Below, piece after piece: positions 16,043 to 24,618 of a stretch of 64,000 nucleotides of DNA; positions within the stretch are counted from its first letter, which is position 1; each line of letters begins with the position of its first letter. The notes beneath the pieces were generated by a model. The model was not told the DNA's origin. It saw only the letters and a list, made by a program, of their open reading frames with translations, and made no database searches. The position numbers and the translations under genes were made by a program. The DNA is from an uncultured Acetatifactor sp. (lineage in GTDB: Bacteria; Bacillota; Clostridia; Lachnospirales; Lachnospiraceae). Location of the stretch: contig CAJUFO010000007.1 in assembly GCA_910585615.1 (NCBI GenBank), forward strand, positions 19,438 through 83,437. The letters run 5' to 3'.

Positions 16043-17776
16043 ATGAAGAGTAAAAAGGTTATTTCATTATTGCTGACGACAGCGTTGACTGCAGGTCTCC
16101 TGGCGGGCTGTGGCGGCTCGGGCGATTCCGGAAGCGGAAGCTCCGGTGCGGATTCAAAGTCTGCGGAAGAGTCCAGCGCGGAAGAAGCTTCCGGGGAAGC
16201 GCCGGAGGGGTCTTCTGAGGAAGTGGAGAGCGGCGGCGATGAAGGCGGCAGCGCCGAGGGAGAGGCCAAGTATCCCAGAGACGAGAACGGCTATCCAGAC
16301 CTGGGCGGCGAGACCATCAGCATCTGGTTCGCCATGACCACCGAGAACTCGGGTGCAGTATCTACCGACATGGGCGACTACGAGGCAATCAAGGCCCTGG
16401 AAGAGAAATTCAATGTGAATTTCGAGTTCATCCACCCGCCTGTGGGGCAGGAGAGCGAGAACTTCAATATCATGATGTCTGACGAGAAGCTGCCGGATAT
16501 GATTTTCTGCCGCGGCATCGACAGGTTCTATCCTGGCGGCGTGGAGATGGCTTATGCGGACGGTGTCCTGTACGACTACACGGACGACATCAACGCGGTG
16601 GACACGCCGAACTTCTATAATATGATCAGCAGCGATCCCTTCCTGATGAAGGCAGTGACCGACGACGAGGGCAGGATTATCCGCCTGGGCGCCAAAATCT
16701 GCGGCAGCGAGGAAGCTGACCTGAACTTCATCGGGCCCATCATCAGAAGCGATTACCTGGCGGCCGCCAATATGGAGGTTCCCCAGACCATCGATGACTG
16801 GACCGCCATGCTGCAGGCCATGAAGGACAATGGGGTAGAGTATCCCCTTGCCCTCGACAAGGACCAGCTGATCTACACGTCCAATATCTTTGCGGGCGCA
16901 TACGGCGTCTCCGGCAACAGCTATTTCGTCAAGGAGGACGGCACCGTGGGATTCGGCCCTTACGAGGATGCCTACAAGGATTTCCTCACCCAGATGCACG
17001 AGTGGTATGAGGCGGGCTTCATCAATCCCGACTTCGCCAGCCAGGATACGGATTCCATCATGTCCATGGCAGCCGGAGACAGGATCGGATCTACGCTGAT
17101 CCATCTGTATACATACGGCGTGACCTACTTTGTGACCACCGAGGGAGAGAATCCGGATAAGGTGATGGTGGCGGCTCCCATGCCTGTGCTGAACGCGGGC
17201 GATGCCAGGAACCTGAGGAGCAGCAGCAGATCCCTTGGCGATTATAAGTACATTACCGCCGATGCCGAGAACAAGGATGCCTGCATCGCCCTGCTGGATG
17301 CCCTGTACCTGGAGGACATCGACCTGATGATGGCCAACGGCATCGAGGGCGTAGGCTACAACATGGAAGACGGCGCGCCGGTACAGGTGCCTTTGAGCGC
17401 TGATGCCAGCAAGGAAGTTCGTCTGGGAAGCTGCCCTCAGCAGTGGCATGCTTATGAGGATACGGACCTGAACTACATTCTTACCAAGAAGTACAACAAG
17501 GGCTGCCAGGACGAGGCTCTGGAGCTGTGGAAGACCGAGGGTACCTCCGGATCCATCTCCAACTTCATCATGTACAACACCGAGGAGTCCGAGACCAGGA
17601 GCACCTACAACAGTGACGTGGCTACTGCCGTAGAGGAGTGGGTCATGAAGTTCATCACAGGCCAGGAGCCCATCGACAAGTTCGATGAATTCCGGGAGAT
17701 CCTGAAGAACGAGGGACATATTGAAGAACTGATAGCAATCCAGCAGAGCGCTATGGATCGTTACGGCGCAAGGTAG
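16043..17776 (+). CDS. Extracellular sugar-binding lipoprotein
   Basis: 578-aa substrate-binding protein of a carbohydrate ABC importer (family 1, LipO/YtcQ-like). The signal peptide ends in the lipobox LLAGC, with the lipidated cysteine at 23. A low-complexity S/G/E linker (about 26-75) follows, then the mature domain with DMGDYEAIKALEEKFNVNFEF and several aromatic patches. GGAGGA at 16031-16036 supports ATG 16043; the frame is open further upstream. It is followed by a partial terminator and two permease genes, so the binding protein can be made in excess. Substrate unknown, probably an oligosaccharide. Confidence 0.88.
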   Translation: MKSKKVISLLLTTALTAGLLAGCGGSGDSGSGSSGADSKSAEESSAEEASGEAPEGSSEEVESGGDEGGSAEGEAKYPRDENGYPDLGGETISIWFAMTTENSGAVSTDMGDYEAIKALEEKFNVNFEFIHPPVGQESENFNIMMSDEKLPDMIFCRGIDRFYPGGVEMAYADGVLYDYTDDINAVDTPNFYNMISSDPFLMKAVTDDEGRIIRLGAKICGSEEADLNFIGPIIRSDYLAAANMEVPQTIDDWTAMLQAMKDNGVEYPLALDKDQLIYTSNIFAGAYGVSGNSYFVKEDGTVGFGPYEDAYKDFLTQMHEWYEAGFINPDFASQDTDSIMSMAAGDRIGSTLIHLYTYGVTYFVTTEGENPDKVMVAAPMPVLNAGDARNLRSSSRSLGDYKYITADAENKDACIALLDALYLEDIDLMMANGIEGVGYNMEDGAPVQVPLSADASKEVRLGSCPQQWHAYEDTDLNYILTKKYNKGCQDEALELWKTEGTSGSISNFIMYNTEESETRSTYNSDVATAVEEWVMKFITGQEPIDKFDEFREILKNEGHIEELIAIQQSAMDRYGAR

Positions 17777-17804
17777 CAGGACGAAAAGGGCATCTGCGGG
17801 TGCA

Positions 17805-17826
17805 GGGCACCTGAAGGTGCCCTTTT
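17805..17826 (+). terminator. Partial terminator between binding protein and permeases
   Basis: GGGCACC and GGTGCCC pair around a TGAA loop and are followed by TTTT. AAAAGGGCA at 17785-17793 gives an alternative partner for TGCCCTTTT. Hairpins here commonly reduce read-through from the binding-protein gene into the permeases. Confidence 0.65.
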
Positions 17827-17852
17827 CCGTTTCTGAAGGACAGGAGGGGTGT

Positions 17853-18803
17853 ATGAAAGCTGCGAAGGTCAATAACGGAAGGTTGGAAAGAGAGAAATTC
17901 TCGGTCAGGCTGAAAAGGGATTTCAGATCCAACAAATATATCTATATCATGCTCCTGCCGGTGGTGGTGTATCTGCTCATTTTCAGCTATGCTCCCATGT
18001 ACGGCATTGTCATAGCGTTCAAGAACTATAAGCCCAGGCTGGGAATTCTGGAGAGCCCCTGGGTGGGGATGAAATATTTCAAGGAATTCACGTCCTCCAT
18101 GTACTTCGGCAGGACTCTGAAGAATACGCTGGCCCTCAGCGGACTGAACCTGCTGTTCGGGTTCATGGCGCCCATCATCTTCGCGGTGCTGCTGAACGAG
18201 ATCCGCAATATGAGGTTTAAGAAGCTGGTGCAGACCATCACCTATCTGCCCCACTTCATCACCACGGTCATCATCGCCAGCCTGATTCTGGTATTCACCA
18301 ACAGCGACGGCTTCATCACACAGATTGTGAACGGCATCACCGGGCATACCGGGAGCCTGATTGGGGACAAGAACTGCTTCAGGGCGATTTACGTGATATC
18401 CGATATCTGGCAGGGCTTTGGATGGGGTTCCATCGTCTACCTGGCCACCATCGCCGGAATCAGCCCGGAACTGTATGAGGCCGCCAGGATCGACGGGGCC
18501 AACAAGTTTCGGCAGATCTGGCACGTGACGCTGCCCGGCATGCGGCCTACGATTGTCACCATGTTCATCCTGGCAATGGGCGGCCTGATGAGCATTGGCT
18601 GGGAAAAGGCTTTCCTGCTGCAGACGCCGCTGACCTATGAGACTTCGGACATCATTTCTACCTTTGTATATCGGAAAGGTTTCGAGGATGCCAACTACAG
18701 CTACTCCACCGCGGTGGGCCTGTTCAATTCCGTCATCAACCTGATTCTGGTGACGACGGCCAACAGGTTGAGCCGGAAGTTCAACGAGACGAGTCTGTGG
18801 TGA
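17853..18803 (+). CDS. ABC sugar permease, LplB type
   Basis: 316-aa inner-membrane permease with six predicted membrane segments, the first at about 29-52 (YIYIMLLPVVVYLLIFSYAPM). The EAA loop that contacts the ATPase reads EAARIDGANKFRQIWHVTLP, near 205-225. The opening with KNYKP and the overall match place it in the LplB/polysaccharide-type permeases. AGGAGG before ATG 17853 decides the start. No ATP-binding subunit is encoded nearby, as is usual for this class, which shares an MsmK-like ATPase encoded elsewhere. Confidence 0.9.
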   Translation: MKAAKVNNGRLEREKFSVRLKRDFRSNKYIYIMLLPVVVYLLIFSYAPMYGIVIAFKNYKPRLGILESPWVGMKYFKEFTSSMYFGRTLKNTLALSGLNLLFGFMAPIIFAVLLNEIRNMRFKKLVQTITYLPHFITTVIIASLILVFTNSDGFITQIVNGITGHTGSLIGDKNCFRAIYVISDIWQGFGWGSIVYLATIAGISPELYEAARIDGANKFRQIWHVTLPGMRPTIVTMFILAMGGLMSIGWEKAFLLQTPLTYETSDIISTFVYRKGFEDANYSYSTAVGLFNSVINLILVTTANRLSRKFNETSLW

Positions 18804-18908
18804 CGGAGAGGCACGAAGGCGCACGAGAGGAACTTTCATGAGGTGTGGGCCGAAGAGGCTTTCCCCTTTAGTGCCATCGCGCAGCGATTTAAATTAGGAG
18901 GGTGAATG

Positions 18909-19820
18909 ATGAAGGAAGAAAATGACAAGAGGATGATAATCGGCACCGGGGAGAAGATTTTCCTGGTGGTCAATAATCTCATCATGGTGTTCCTGATGGT
19001 GATTACGCTCTACCCGCTGCTCTACGTGCTGTTCTGTTCCCTGAGCGATCCCGTAGAGCTGGGGAAGGTGTCAGGACTCATGATCAGGCCTGCGGGCTTC
19101 AGTCTGCGGGGCTACAAGGCGGTTCTTGATTCTGATAATATATGGACGGGATTTCGAAATACTATATTTTATGTGATTGTGGGGACATCCTGCAGCATGG
19201 CAATTACCATCGTAGGAGCCTATGCAATCGCGAAGAAGAACTTCATGCTGAAGAAACCTGTGATGCTGTTCATCATCTTCACCATGTATTTCGGCGGCGG
19301 CATGATTCCTACCTTCCTGGTGGTGCAGGGCCTGCATCTGACCAATACGGTCTGGGCCATGATTGTGCCCGGGATGTTGAGTGTCTACAATATGATTGTG
19401 CTGCGGACCTCCTTCCAGTCGGTGCCGGAGAGTCTGTACGAGTCAGCGGCGTTGGACGGGGCCAACGACTTCACCATGCTGACGAAGATTACGCTGCCCT
19501 TGTCCAAGGCGGCCCTGGCCACCATCACCCTGTTCTACGCAGTGGGGAAATGGGGCGAGTGGTATCCGGCGCTGGTGTACCTACAGAAGCGCAGGGACCT
19601 CTATCCCCTGCAGATGTTCCTGCGGGAGCTCCTGGTGAAGCAGGAGGACATGGAGACCTTGCTTGCCAACAATGTAGGGCAGGACGCCGAGGCCTATCTG
19701 TTGAAGGAAATCATCAAATACGCCACAATCATCGTGACCACAGTGCCCATTCTGGTGGTATACCCTTTCCTCCAGAAATATTTCGTGAAAGGCGTGTTGG
19801 TAGGATCCGTGAAGGGATAG
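18909..19820 (+). CDS. ABC sugar permease, LplC/YtcP type
   Basis: 303-aa second permease of the importer, with six membrane segments beginning at about 16-38. The ATPase-contact loop is ESAALDGANDFTMLTKITLP near 174-193. The C-terminal KYFVKGVLVGSVKG is typical of the family. AGGAGG at 18896-18901 is seven bases before ATG 18909, better than four before the adjacent ATG 18906. Together with the binding protein and first permease it makes a complete import channel apart from the ATPase. No glycoside hydrolase is adjacent. Confidence 0.9.
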   Translation: MKEENDKRMIIGTGEKIFLVVNNLIMVFLMVITLYPLLYVLFCSLSDPVELGKVSGLMIRPAGFSLRGYKAVLDSDNIWTGFRNTIFYVIVGTSCSMAITIVGAYAIAKKNFMLKKPVMLFIIFTMYFGGGMIPTFLVVQGLHLTNTVWAMIVPGMLSVYNMIVLRTSFQSVPESLYESAALDGANDFTMLTKITLPLSKAALATITLFYAVGKWGEWYPALVYLQKRRDLYPLQMFLRELLVKQEDMETLLANNVGQDAEAYLLKEIIKYATIIVTTVPILVVYPFLQKYFVKGVLVGSVKG

Positions 19821-19927
19821 CCAAGGACAGACGAATGGGTTGAATATGTCAGGGAAACTTGTACCGGGGCTTCGGCTCCGGTATAGATATAAAAACAGAA
19901 AAACAGAAAAATAATGAAAAAAATTTG

Positions 19928-19956
19928 TTGACAAAACTTGTTTCTCATTGTATACT
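19928..19956 (+). promoter_or_regulatory. Near-consensus promoter for tRNA-Met
   Basis: TTGACA at 19928-19933, a 17-bp spacer and TATACT at 19951-19956. The tRNA begins 45 bp downstream. A GC-rich hairpin at 19862-19883 (TACCGG pairing with CCGGTA) just upstream may end transcription of the permease operon. Confidence 0.85.
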
Positions 19957-20001
19957 AACAAAGTCGGCAGCGCAGACAGGCTGTACGGGAGTTATAAATA
20001 T

Positions 20002-20075
20002 GGCGAGATAGCTCAGTTGGCTAGAGCATGCGGTTCATACCCGCAGTGTCGAGGGTTCAAATCCCCCTCTCGCTA
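20002..20075 (+). tRNA. tRNA-Met (anticodon CAT)
   Basis: A 74-nt cloverleaf. The acceptor arm GGCGAGA pairs with TCTCGCT (first pair G-U). The D-arm is GCTC..GAGC, the anticodon CAT lies at 20036-20038 in the loop TTCATAC, and the T-arm contains GGTTCAAATCC. CCA is not encoded. The anticodon stem lacks the three G-C pairs of initiator tRNA, so it is the elongator. A lysidine-modified tRNA-Ile2 also has CAT, but the body does not look like that species. Confidence 0.95.
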
Positions 20076-20080
20076 CTAGA

Positions 20081-20118
20081 AAGAATGCTCGGAAATGAAA
20101 ATTTTCGGCATTCTTTTT
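20081..20118 (+). terminator. Terminator of the tRNA gene
   Basis: AAGAATGC at 20081-20088 pairs with GCATTCTT at 20108-20115, with an inner CGGAAA/TTTTCG extension, and a T-run follows to 20118. Confidence 0.85.
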
Positions 20119-20201
20119 AAATGCGCATCACGTTGCACGCGGGGCCGCATGTGGCCCATAATGTACTATATGGAATGGAAGGCTTTCCGGAGGAGAAAAA
20201 T

Positions 20202-20672
20202 ATGGTTATCAGACGTGGGGAAGAAAGGGATCTGATAGGAATAGGCAGGCTGCTGGGACAGGTTCTGGCGGTGCACCACGACGGAAGGCCGGATTTGTTC
20301 AAGGGCGACACGAAAAAGTATACAGACGAGGAGCTTCTGGCTATTTTATGCGATGACGCAAGGCCCGTATTCGTTGCGGTAGATGAGAACGAATATGTAA
20401 TGGGCTATGCGTTCTGCGTATTTCAACAGCATTTTAACGACAACATATTGACGGATATCAGGACATTGTATATCGATGATTTATGTGTGGATGAGAGCTT
20501 AAGAGGGAAGCATATAGGCAGGAGCCTGTATGAGCATGTGCTGGAGTTTGCCAGAAGAGAGGGCTGCTATAACCTGACATTGAATGTATGGGAGTGCAAT
20601 CAGGGTGCGAAGAGATTCTATGAAGGCTGCGGGCTGGTGCCCCAGAAGACCGGAATGGAGAAGATACTGTAG
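20202..20672 (+). CDS. GNAT-family N-acetyltransferase
   Basis: 156-aa single-domain acetyltransferase. The acetyl-CoA loop is in VDESLRGKHIGRSLYEHV (R/Q-x-x-G-x-G/A form, about 100-117), and the fold ends with the usual C-terminal NLTLNVWECNQGAKRFYEGCGL (the N-x-x-A-x-x-F-Y pattern). Substrate unknown; small molecules, antibiotics or protein N-termini are all possible. GGAGG at 20189-20193 sits eight bases before ATG 20202, while the frame is open 81 bp further upstream. It stands alone after the tRNA terminator. Confidence 0.85.
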   Translation: MVIRRGEERDLIGIGRLLGQVLAVHHDGRPDLFKGDTKKYTDEELLAILCDDARPVFVAVDENEYVMGYAFCVFQQHFNDNILTDIRTLYIDDLCVDESLRGKHIGRSLYEHVLEFARREGCYNLTLNVWECNQGAKRFYEGCGLVPQKTGMEKIL

Positions 20673-20726
20673 GCAGCGCAAATTTTCAGCGTAGATTTGA
20701 GGAAAGGAAAGTCAGGTAGGTTCAGA

Positions 20727-23537
20727 ATGAACGAATGGAACAATGCGCCGACGGAGGGACTGTCGGCGGAGCAGGAGCTGACGGAGCGTCAGGATGAGGC
20801 GGCAGGGACACAGGAGGCTGCAAAGGCAGAAGAGCGGACAGAGGCAGCGCAGACGGCCGGAGAGACCGATTGGAATGCGGCAGAGGAGCCGGCGGAGAGC
20901 AGGGAAAGCTCCATGGCCGGACAGGAGGAAGCCGTCGGGCAGGAAGACATGGAAGAAGAGCCGGGGACGGCCGCGGCGTCAGAGACGGCAGAAGCGGCTG
21001 ACGGGAACGATGAGGTCCCGGAGCCGGGAGAAGTGACGGAGGGGGACGATGAACCCCGGGAAGCGGAGGAGCCGGAGGTGTCCCAGGGGGATAAGACGGA
21101 CGAATCTGAGGAAACGGAAGAGACCGACGAGTGGGAGGCGGAAGAGCGCTCTGCAAAGGTCGAGGAGACAGAAGAGACAATGGAGACAATAGCGGCTGCG
21201 CCGGAAGAGGGCGCAGAGGGCGTGAAGCCGCAGACACGGACAGACGGCAACGAGGGAGAGGCCGCGGATTCCGCCAGCCTGGCCTCCATCGAGCCCCTTT
21301 TGGACGAGCGCATCGTGCGGGCCGTGCGGGAGATGGGCTTCGAGAAGCTGACGCCCATCCAGGTGCAGGCCATCCCCTATCTGCTGGACGGCGAGGACAT
21401 CATTGGACAGGCCCAGACAGGCACGGGCAAGACGGCGGCTTTCGCCATCCCCGCCCTGCAGAAGATTGATCCTGACCTGCGCAAGCTCCAGACCATCATC
21501 CTCTGCCCCACTAGGGAGCTTGCTATGCAGGCCGCGGAGGAGATTCGCAACATCGCCAAATTCATGCACGGCATCAAGGTACTGCCCGTCTACGGCGGAC
21601 AGGACATCAGCAAGCAGATTAGGGGGCTGAAGGACGTGCAGATTGTGGTGGGCACTCCGGGCCGCGTGATGGATCATATGCGCCGCCGTACCATCAAGCT
21701 TGACTACGTGAACATGGTGGTGCTGGACGAGGCGGACGAGATGCTGGACATGGGCTTCCGGGAGGACATGGAGCTGATACTGGGCGAGATTCCCAATGCC
21801 CATCAGACCGCCCTGTTCTCCGCTACCATGCCCCAGCCCATCCTGGAGATTGCCAACCGGTTCCAGAAGGACGCCAGGCTGGTGCGGGTGGCGGCAAAGG
21901 AGCTGACGATTCCTTTGGTGTCCCAGAGATACTATAGAGTAAAGAGCCATGACAAGGATGCGGCATGTATCCGTCTGCTGGAGTATTATCAGCCCAAGCT
22001 GTGTCTGATTTTCTGTAATACGAAGATTAAGGTGGACGAGGTGTCCGAGCTGCTGAAGAAGGCGGAGTTCCGGGCCGAGGGGCTTCATGGGGACATGTCC
22101 CAGCACCAGAGGGACGTGGCCATGAACCATTTCCGGAACGGCAGCACCAATATCCTGATTGCCACGGACGTGGCGGCCAGGGGCATCGATGTGGACAATG
22201 TGGAGGTGGTCATCAATTATGACCTGCCTCAGGACAATGAATATTATGTGCACCGCATCGGCCGGACGGGCCGGGCGGGGAAGACGGGACGGTCTTTCAC
22301 CTTTGTCAGCGGCAGGGAGCTTTTCCGTCTCCGCCAGATAGAGCGGTTCTGCCATACCACTATCGAGGAGAGGGAGCTTCCCAATGCCTCCAAAGTGATG
22401 AAGGCCAAGGCGGAGAAATACCTGAACCGTTCCTGGGAGCTGCACGGCCGGGACGATATCGACTTGATGAAGAGCTATGTGGAGCGGAAGATGGAGGAAG
22501 AGGGGTGCGATGCCCTGGACCTGGCTGCCGCCATGCTGAAATATCATATCGGGGACCTGGGGCCGGAGATAGAAGTGGATGATTACGAGGCCCGGGGCGG
22601 TCGGGGAGACCGCGGAAGAGGCAGGGGCCGCAGGAGAGGCGGACGTGACGAGGAGCGCCGTGGTCGGGAGGAAGGCCGCGAGGGCCGCAGGAGACGCGAC
22701 CGGGACGAGGAGAGAGAGAATCGCAGAAGGCGCGGGCGTGACGAGGAACGCGAGGAGCGCAGGAGCCGTGAGCGCGATGAGGAGCGTGAGAGCCGCCGCA
22801 GACGCGACCGGGACGAAGACCGTGAGGAGCACGACAGCCGTCAGGGCTTCGGCCATGATGGAGAACGTGACAGCCGTCAGGGCTTCGGCCATGATGGGGA
22901 ACGTGACAGCCGCCAGGGCTTCGGCCATGATGGGGAACGTGACAGCCAGAAGGGCTTCCAGGGAGCTCAGGAACGGGAAGACGGCAGAAGCTTTGAGTGG
23001 GGCGAAAACCGCGACAGCCGCCGTAGGCGCGACCGTGACGAAGACCGTGAAGAGCGCGACAGCCGTAGGAGACGCGACCGCGACGAAGGGCATGAAGACC
23101 GCGATAGCCGCCGAAGCCGTGGCGAGGAGCGGGGAGACCGTGAGAACCGCGGGCGGTTTAGCTGGTCGGAGGAGCGCGACAGCCGTCGCCGTGGTCGTGA
23201 CGAGGACCGTGACAGCCGCAGAAAGCGCGACCGTGAGGACGACCGTGACAGCCGCAGCAGACGCGGCCGTGAGGAGAGCCGTGACGACCGCGGAAGACGC
23301 GGCCGTGACAATGACCGTGATGCCCGCCGTGGCCGCGAGCGTAATGAAGAGCGGATTCACGGGAGGTTCGAGCGGGAGAGCAGCCGTGACAGCCGCCGCC
23401 GTGGAAGAGACGAGGAGCGTGACAGCCGTAGGAAGCGGGATCGTGAGGAGAGCCGCCCCTCTAGGCTGCGTGATGTCAGGATGGATGGCAGCGACAGGGG
23501 ACTTGCGTTCTCCTTTCCCAAAAAGAAGAGGAAATAA
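20727..23537 (+). CDS. DEAD-box RNA helicase with long acidic and RD/RE-rich tails
   Basis: 936 aa, about twice a normal bacterial DEAD-box protein. Residues 1-185 are acidic and low in complexity (E, A, T rich). The helicase core follows: Q motif near 205 (FEKLTPIQVQAIPY), Walker A AQTGTGKT near 228, DEAD near 335, SAT near 364 and HRIGRTGRAGKTG near 509. A short helical region leads to about 310 residues of mixed-charge repeats (R, D, E, G, S), including three copies of a 12-residue unit. CshA/DeaD-like function in RNA unwinding, ribosome assembly or mRNA decay is likely; the tail probably binds RNA or forms condensates. A TTG start at 20697 is possible; ATG 20727 is preferred. Confidence 0.9.
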   Translation: MNEWNNAPTEGLSAEQELTERQDEAAGTQEAAKAEERTEAAQTAGETDWNAAEEPAESRESSMAGQEEAVGQEDMEEEPGTAAASETAEAADGNDEVPEPGEVTEGDDEPREAEEPEVSQGDKTDESEETEETDEWEAEERSAKVEETEETMETIAAAPEEGAEGVKPQTRTDGNEGEAADSASLASIEPLLDERIVRAVREMGFEKLTPIQVQAIPYLLDGEDIIGQAQTGTGKTAAFAIPALQKIDPDLRKLQTIILCPTRELAMQAAEEIRNIAKFMHGIKVLPVYGGQDISKQIRGLKDVQIVVGTPGRVMDHMRRRTIKLDYVNMVVLDEADEMLDMGFREDMELILGEIPNAHQTALFSATMPQPILEIANRFQKDARLVRVAAKELTIPLVSQRYYRVKSHDKDAACIRLLEYYQPKLCLIFCNTKIKVDEVSELLKKAEFRAEGLHGDMSQHQRDVAMNHFRNGSTNILIATDVAARGIDVDNVEVVINYDLPQDNEYYVHRIGRTGRAGKTGRSFTFVSGRELFRLRQIERFCHTTIEERELPNASKVMKAKAEKYLNRSWELHGRDDIDLMKSYVERKMEEEGCDALDLAAAMLKYHIGDLGPEIEVDDYEARGGRGDRGRGRGRRRGGRDEERRGREEGREGRRRRDRDEERENRRRRGRDEEREERRSRERDEERESRRRRDRDEDREEHDSRQGFGHDGERDSRQGFGHDGERDSRQGFGHDGERDSQKGFQGAQEREDGRSFEWGENRDSRRRRDRDEDREERDSRRRRDRDEGHEDRDSRRSRGEERGDRENRGRFSWSEERDSRRRGRDEDRDSRRKRDREDDRDSRSRRGREESRDDRGRRGRDNDRDARRGRERNEERIHGRFERESSRDSRRRGRDEERDSRRKRDREESRPSRLRDVRMDGSDRGLAFSFPKKKRK
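22833..22940 (+). repeat. Three 36-bp tandem repeats inside the helicase tail
   Basis: Units start at 22833, 22869 and 22905 and differ at only two or three bases; a fourth, diverged unit begins at 22941. Each encodes DSRQGFGHDGER in frame. The near-identity points to recent slippage or unequal crossing over, so copy number may vary between strains. Confidence 0.9.
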
Positions 23538-23543
23538 GACAGG

Positions 23544-24080
23544 ATGAGAATCGGAACGGGATATGATGTGCACAGGCTTGTCCCGGACAGGGACTTGATG
23601 ATCGGCGGCGTGAGGATACCCTATGAGAAGGGGCTGTTGGGCCATTCGGATGCGGATGTGCTGCTCCACGCCGTCATGGACGCCCTGCTGGGGGCGGCGG
23701 CGCTGGGGGACATCGGGAAGCATTTTCCGGACAGCGACCCTGCTTACAAGGGGATTTCTTCCCTGACGCTTCTGGAGAAGGTGGGGAATCTGCTTGGGGA
23801 GAAGGGCTTTGTGGTGGAGAACATCGACTCCACCATCATCGCCCAGGCTCCTAAGATGCGGCCCTATATCGATACCATGCGGGAGAACATCGCCGGGGCC
23901 CTGGGGGTGGAGATCGATTTCGTCAGCGTGAAGGCCACCACGGAGGAAGGGATGGGCTTCACGGGAGCGGGTGAGGGGATTTCGGCCCAGGCCGTGTGCC
24001 TGCTGACCAGCCCCTTTGACCTGACGGCCCAGCAGATTGCAGGAGGCTGTGAGGGGTGCAGCGGCTGCCGGAAGGCATAG
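23544..24080 (+). CDS. ispF: 2-C-methyl-D-erythritol 2,4-cyclodiphosphate synthase
   Basis: Makes the cyclic diphosphate intermediate of the MEP isoprenoid pathway, as a trimer with zinc. 178 aa. The metal ligands D8 and H10 are in GTGYDVHRL and H42 is in LLGHSDADVLLHAVMDALLGA; the block DIGKHFPDSD and VKATTEEGMGFTG near the end are typical. The last 20 residues (ending GGCEGCSGCRKA) extend past the usual C-terminus and carry three cysteines. ispD, its common neighbour, is absent. It starts six bases after the helicase stop. Confidence 0.95.
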   Translation: MRIGTGYDVHRLVPDRDLMIGGVRIPYEKGLLGHSDADVLLHAVMDALLGAAALGDIGKHFPDSDPAYKGISSLTLLEKVGNLLGEKGFVVENIDSTIIAQAPKMRPYIDTMRENIAGALGVEIDFVSVKATTEEGMGFTGAGEGISAQAVCLLTSPFDLTAQQIAGGCEGCSGCRKA

Positions 24081-24114
24081 GCGGGGATTTTTCGGGCTCT
24101 TTTTCACAAAAGCA

Positions 24115-24143
24115 TTGACAGAACCGGTTTTTTTGCATATTCT
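24115..24143 (+). promoter_or_regulatory. Promoter of the cys T-box operon
   Basis: TTGACA at 24115-24120, a 17-bp spacer and TATTCT at 24138-24143. The transcript would start near 24150 and run into the T-box leader. Confidence 0.85.
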
Positions 24144-24149
24144 GTTTAA

Positions 24150-24505
24150 GTAGGAAATATAGGATGGAAATGCTGAGAACGGAGAGAGTACTTTTCGGAC
24201 GACAGGGCTGTGATATACATCCCGCTGGTCGCGCCAGAATGTCAGAGAGGGGCTGTTCATTTGGGACAGGAGCGTTCCAAAGAGCTGGAAGCGGTCCTCA
24301 TCGGCGGAAAAGGAAGTGCATCCGGGAGCAGGTCCGCTGAGAGGGCAGGCATAGCCGTGGATTCGGATGGCGAGGGCCGGGCCAGGTAGGCGGACACGTA
24401 GGCGCGCGTTAAGCGTATGGAGTGGAAGGCTTGTTCAGCCTTTAAGTAGAGTGGGACCGCGGATATATCCGTCTCTAAGGAGAGGGATTTTCCGCGGTTT
24501 TATTT
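24150..24505 (+). promoter_or_regulatory. T-box riboswitch, probably tRNA-Cys specific
   Basis: The T-box core appears as AGAGTGGGACCGCGG at 24448-24462. It is followed by a terminator hairpin (ACCGCGGA near 24456-24463 against TCCGCGGT near 24491-24498) and a T-run. Upstream, AAGAGCTGG and GGCGGAAAAGGAAG look like the distal part of stem I, and the following TGC at 24317-24319 sits where the specifier codon should be. TGC is a cysteine codon, which fits the cysE-cysS genes downstream. Uncharged tRNA-Cys would favour the antiterminator and allow transcription. Confidence 0.88.
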
Positions 24506-24618
24506 GTGCGGGAGGGAGTTCCGGGAGGCAGTAGGATGCCTGTCAGGAAATTTGGGGGGCTGCAGCGTCGGTTTTAGGGAGTTCGGGAACAGGATTGGTT
24601 CGGGAGGGGAGGGCTTGC

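Noticed and set aside
16154..17935. A 593-codon frame on the - strand opposite the sugar-binding lipoprotein
   Set aside because: Antisense shadow of a well-supported lipoprotein gene; translation shows no coherent domain.
20002..20075. tRNA-Ile2 or initiator tRNA as the identity of the CAT tRNA
   Set aside because: It lacks the initiator's three G-C pairs in the anticodon stem and its acceptor-end mismatch, and the body is unlike tRNA-Ile2.
20979..24260. A 1093-codon open frame on the - strand opposite the helicase and ispF genes
   Set aside because: It is antisense to two clear genes. Its length comes from the GC-rich, arginine/aspartate-biased repeats of the helicase tail, which leave few stops on the other strand. 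No domain is visible in its translation.
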